DNA of 64,000 bases, taken from the NCBI RefSeq assembly GCF_018604545.1, contig NZ_CP075896.1, positions 7,068,001 to 7,132,000 on the forward strand, read 5' to 3'. Below the pieces are notes generated by a model. That model worked only from the letters and a program-made list of their open reading frames with translations. It was not told the DNA's origin and did no database searches. This document shows positions 62,225 to 64,000 of this stretch, one piece after another. A program made the translations under genes and the position numbers. This stretch comes from Streptomyces koelreuteriae. GTDB taxonomy: Bacteria > Actinomycetota > Actinomycetes > Streptomycetales > Streptomycetaceae. Position 1 is the stretch's first letter. Every line of letters begins with the position of its first letter.

Positions 62225-63297
62225 GCGTGCTCCAACTTCTCTTCGCCGCGCTGCTCGTGCTCGCCAACGGCTTCTTCGTCGGTGCCGAGTTCGCGCTGGT
62301 CTCCGTACGCCGCAGCCAGATCGAACCGCTCGGCACCGCACGTGCCCGGCAGGTCCTCTACGGCCTGGAGCGGCTGCCCCAGATGATGGCGGCGGCCCAG
62401 TTCGGCATCACGATCTGCTCCCTCACCCTGGGCGCGGTCGCCGAGCCGACCGTCGCGCATCTGCTGGAGCCGGTCTTCGAGTGGGTGCACCTGCCGCACG
62501 GCATGATCCACCCGCTGACCTACGTCATCGCCCTCGCCGCGGTGGTCTTCTTCCACCTCGTCATCGGCGAGATGGTCCCGAAGAACCTGGCGATGGCGGC
62601 CCCCGAGAAGGCCGCGCTGTGGCTCAGCCCCGGCCTGGTCTGGTTCGCCCGCTTCTGCAAGCCGATCACCGCCGCTCTCGGCGCGGTCTCGCAGGGCATC
62701 CTGCGGCTCTTCCACGTCGAGCCCAAGGACGAGGTCGAGGCCGTCTTCACCAGTGAGCAGCTCAACCGGCTGGTGGAGGACGCCGGCCAGGCGGGCCTGC
62801 TCGACCCCGAGGAGGCCGAACGCCTGGAGGACGCCCTGGAGCTGGGCTCGCGCCCGGTGACGGACGTCCTGCTGAAGCGCGAGTCCCTGGTGACGGTCAG
62901 TCCGTCCGTCACCCCCGGGCGCATCGTCGAGCTCACGGCCCGGACCGGGTACTCACGGTTCCCGGTCGCTGCGGAGACCGGCGCGTTCATGGGCTATCTC
63001 CATGTGAAGGACGTCCTGGACCTGGAGCACTCCGACCGGGCCGTGCCGCAGCAGTTGTGGCGGCCCATGACGACCCTGCGGTCCGAGCTGCCGCTGGACG
63101 ACGCGCTGACGGTGATGCGTCGGGCCGCGACGCACCTGGCGCAGGTGGCCGACGGGTCGGGGAAGGTCCTGGGGCTTGTTGCCCTGGAGGACGTACTGGA
63201 GCTGCTGGTGGGGGAGGTGCGGGATCCCGCGCATCGCCAGGTGCGCGAGGTACGGCTGACCGAGCCGAGGTCCGGCGAGGAAGTGCTGGCGACGTAG
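62221..63297 (+). CDS. CNNM/CorC-type membrane protein, short paralogue without the CorC_HlyC domain
   Basis: 358 residues, starting in the ATGA overlap with the previous gene. The CNNM domain (about 1-190; VLANGFFVGAEFALVSVRRSQIE, VIGEMVPKNLAM) and the CBS pair (about 210-330) are present, but the protein ends soon after LEDVLELLVGEVRD, so the C-terminal transporter-associated domain is absent. Tandem long and short copies are frequent in actinobacteria and suggest a hetero-oligomer. Confidence 0.92.
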   Translation: MSVLQLLFAALLVLANGFFVGAEFALVSVRRSQIEPLGTARARQVLYGLERLPQMMAAAQFGITICSLTLGAVAEPTVAHLLEPVFEWVHLPHGMIHPLTYVIALAAVVFFHLVIGEMVPKNLAMAAPEKAALWLSPGLVWFARFCKPITAALGAVSQGILRLFHVEPKDEVEAVFTSEQLNRLVEDAGQAGLLDPEEAERLEDALELGSRPVTDVLLKRESLVTVSPSVTPGRIVELTARTGYSRFPVAAETGAFMGYLHVKDVLDLEHSDRAVPQQLWRPMTTLRSELPLDDALTVMRRAATHLAQVADGSGKVLGLVALEDVLELLVGEVRDPAHRQVREVRLTEPRSGEEVLAT

Positions 63298-63319
63298 GCA
63301 GGCCGTCCCACGCCGCTTC

Positions 63320-64000
63320 TCACAGTCCGGGCGGAGCCTGCGGGCCCCGCCCGGACAGCACCTCTCCGTACGCCTGCATCAGATCCGGCAGCCGCAACGT
63401 CGCCAGATCCTCCCTGCCCAGCACCCCGGGATACACGGACAACCGCAGATCCCGGTACGCGCAGCTCTTCTCGTACAGCGTCCGCAGGAACCGCCCGTTG
63501 CCCAGTTCGTCGATCCACCCCTGGTCGACCACATGCCCGGCGATGGACCGCAGCTCGTCGAGGGCCTCCTCGTCCCACAGGTCGCCGTTCTCCGCGGCGA
63601 GCACCTTGCCGATCTCGGTGAGTTCGAGGGGACGGTAGGAGGGGAAGTCGACGCGGGAGGTGAAGCGGGAGGACAGCCCGGGGTTCGCGGCGAGCAGGCG
63701 GTCCATGCCCTCCGGGTAGCCGGCCAGGATCACCACGAGATGGTCGCGGTTGTCCTCGGCTCGCTTCAGCAGCACCTGGAGCGCCTCGTCGCCGTACGCG
63801 TCGCCCTTGCCGTAGCCCGAGTTGGACAGCGAGTACGCCTCGTCGACGAAGAGGACGCCGCCGAGGGCCGAGTCGATCAGCTCGTTGGCCTTCACCGCCG
63901 TCTGCCCGAGGTACTCGCCGACCAGGTCGGCCCGCTGGGCCTCCACGAGATGGTCGCCGCCGAGCAGCCCGAGGGCGTAGAAGACGCGGCCGAGGATCCG
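63320..64000 (-). CDS. AAA+ ATPase of the CbxX/CfqX (EccA-like) family, partial
   Basis: The 3' 227 codons of a gene cut by the window edge. The fragment starts ILGRVFYALGLLGGDHLVEAQRADLVGEYLGQTA, contains Walker B GGVLFVDEAYSL, the sensor-1 region VVILAGYPEGMDRLL and the arginine-finger region NPGLSSRFTSRVDFPSY, followed by the C-terminal lid helices. The family includes rubisco activase CbbX and the EccA ATPases of type VII secretion. The Walker A lies outside the window. An inner GTG at 63946 is not the real start. Confidence 0.9.
   Translation of the reverse strand, partial: RILGRVFYALGLLGGDHLVEAQRADLVGEYLGQTAVKANELIDSALGGVLFVDEAYSLSNSGYGKGDAYGDEALQVLLKRAEDNRDHLVVILAGYPEGMDRLLAANPGLSSRFTSRVDFPSYRPLELTEIGKVLAAENGDLWDEEALDELRSIAGHVVDQGWIDELGNGRFLRTLYEKSCAYRDLRLSVYPGVLGREDLATLRLPDLMQAYGEVLSGRGPQAPPGL

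Overview
The window is a piece of a Streptomyces chromosome. The evidence is very high G+C with strong third-position G/C bias, many GTG starts and one TTG start, genes packed into 1 or 4 base overlaps, and several genes found only or mainly in this genus: bldD (with its cyclic-di-GMP motif), sIHF, a helicase-less PriA, the RibM-type riboflavin transporter and DUF6167. The gene order agrees with what I remember of the S. coelicolor core region around alaS-aro-bldD-pyr-rpoZ-metK-rib-hisG. I see no prophage, insertion sequence, CRISPR array, rRNA or tRNA gene, and no secondary-metabolite cluster.

Layout. 1-5.9 kb: two small membrane-associated proteins, alaS, ruvX and mltG. 5.9-11.1 kb: shikimate genes aroE, aroC, aroK, aroB with two uncharacterised passengers, a small membrane protein with three GADxLGxYAPQ repeats and a proline-rich P-loop protein. 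11.3-13.4 kb: an M24 peptidase homologue with altered metal ligands, efp and nusB, closed by large hairpins against bldD on the other strand. 14.1-24.3 kb: bldD with two perfect BldD boxes, then the pyrimidine operon pyrR-pyrB-pyrC-(membrane PH-like gene)-carA-carB-pyrD-pyrF, with a PyrR-type RNA loop next to the pyrR ribosome binding site. 24.6-28.7 kb: sIHF, gmk, rpoZ, coaBC, metK. 28.8-34.4 kb: priA, a helix-turn-helix gene on the minus strand, fmt and rsmB. 34.4-40.4 kb: an MMPL exporter, rpe, a SorC-type regulator, an orphan barstar-like gene and guaB1.

40.4-48.0 kb is accessory. It has a cationic amino acid permease, an Lrp/AsnC regulator, an MFS gene with a damaged or unusual 5' end, a secreted protein, a DavA-type amidase and a DavB-type L-lysine/L-arginine 2-monooxygenase. 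The permease and the amidase/monooxygenase pair share unusual promoter words, so I read this as an uptake-plus-degradation unit for a basic amino acid. 48.1-55.4 kb holds a GH6 glucanase, an NCS2 nucleobase permease, a divergent MFS/ROK-regulator pair with a clear operator between them, and an ECF41 sigma factor with its NAD(P)-binding partner gene.

55.6-60.6 kb: an FMN riboswitch heads ribE-ribM-ribAB-ribH, followed by hisE, hisG and a small membrane protein. 60.9-64 kb: two CNNM/CorC-type membrane proteins and an AAA+ (CbxX/CfqX) ATPase cut by the window edge.

Functionally most of the window is housekeeping (translation, nucleotide and aromatic amino acid synthesis, cofactors). The points most worth following are the basic amino acid island with its shared promoter motif, the altered M24 metal site beside efp, the intergenic repeat present twice, the paired BldD and PyrR control sites, and the ECF41 promoter match. 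Family names and comparisons are from memory and from motifs read by eye; no database search was run.
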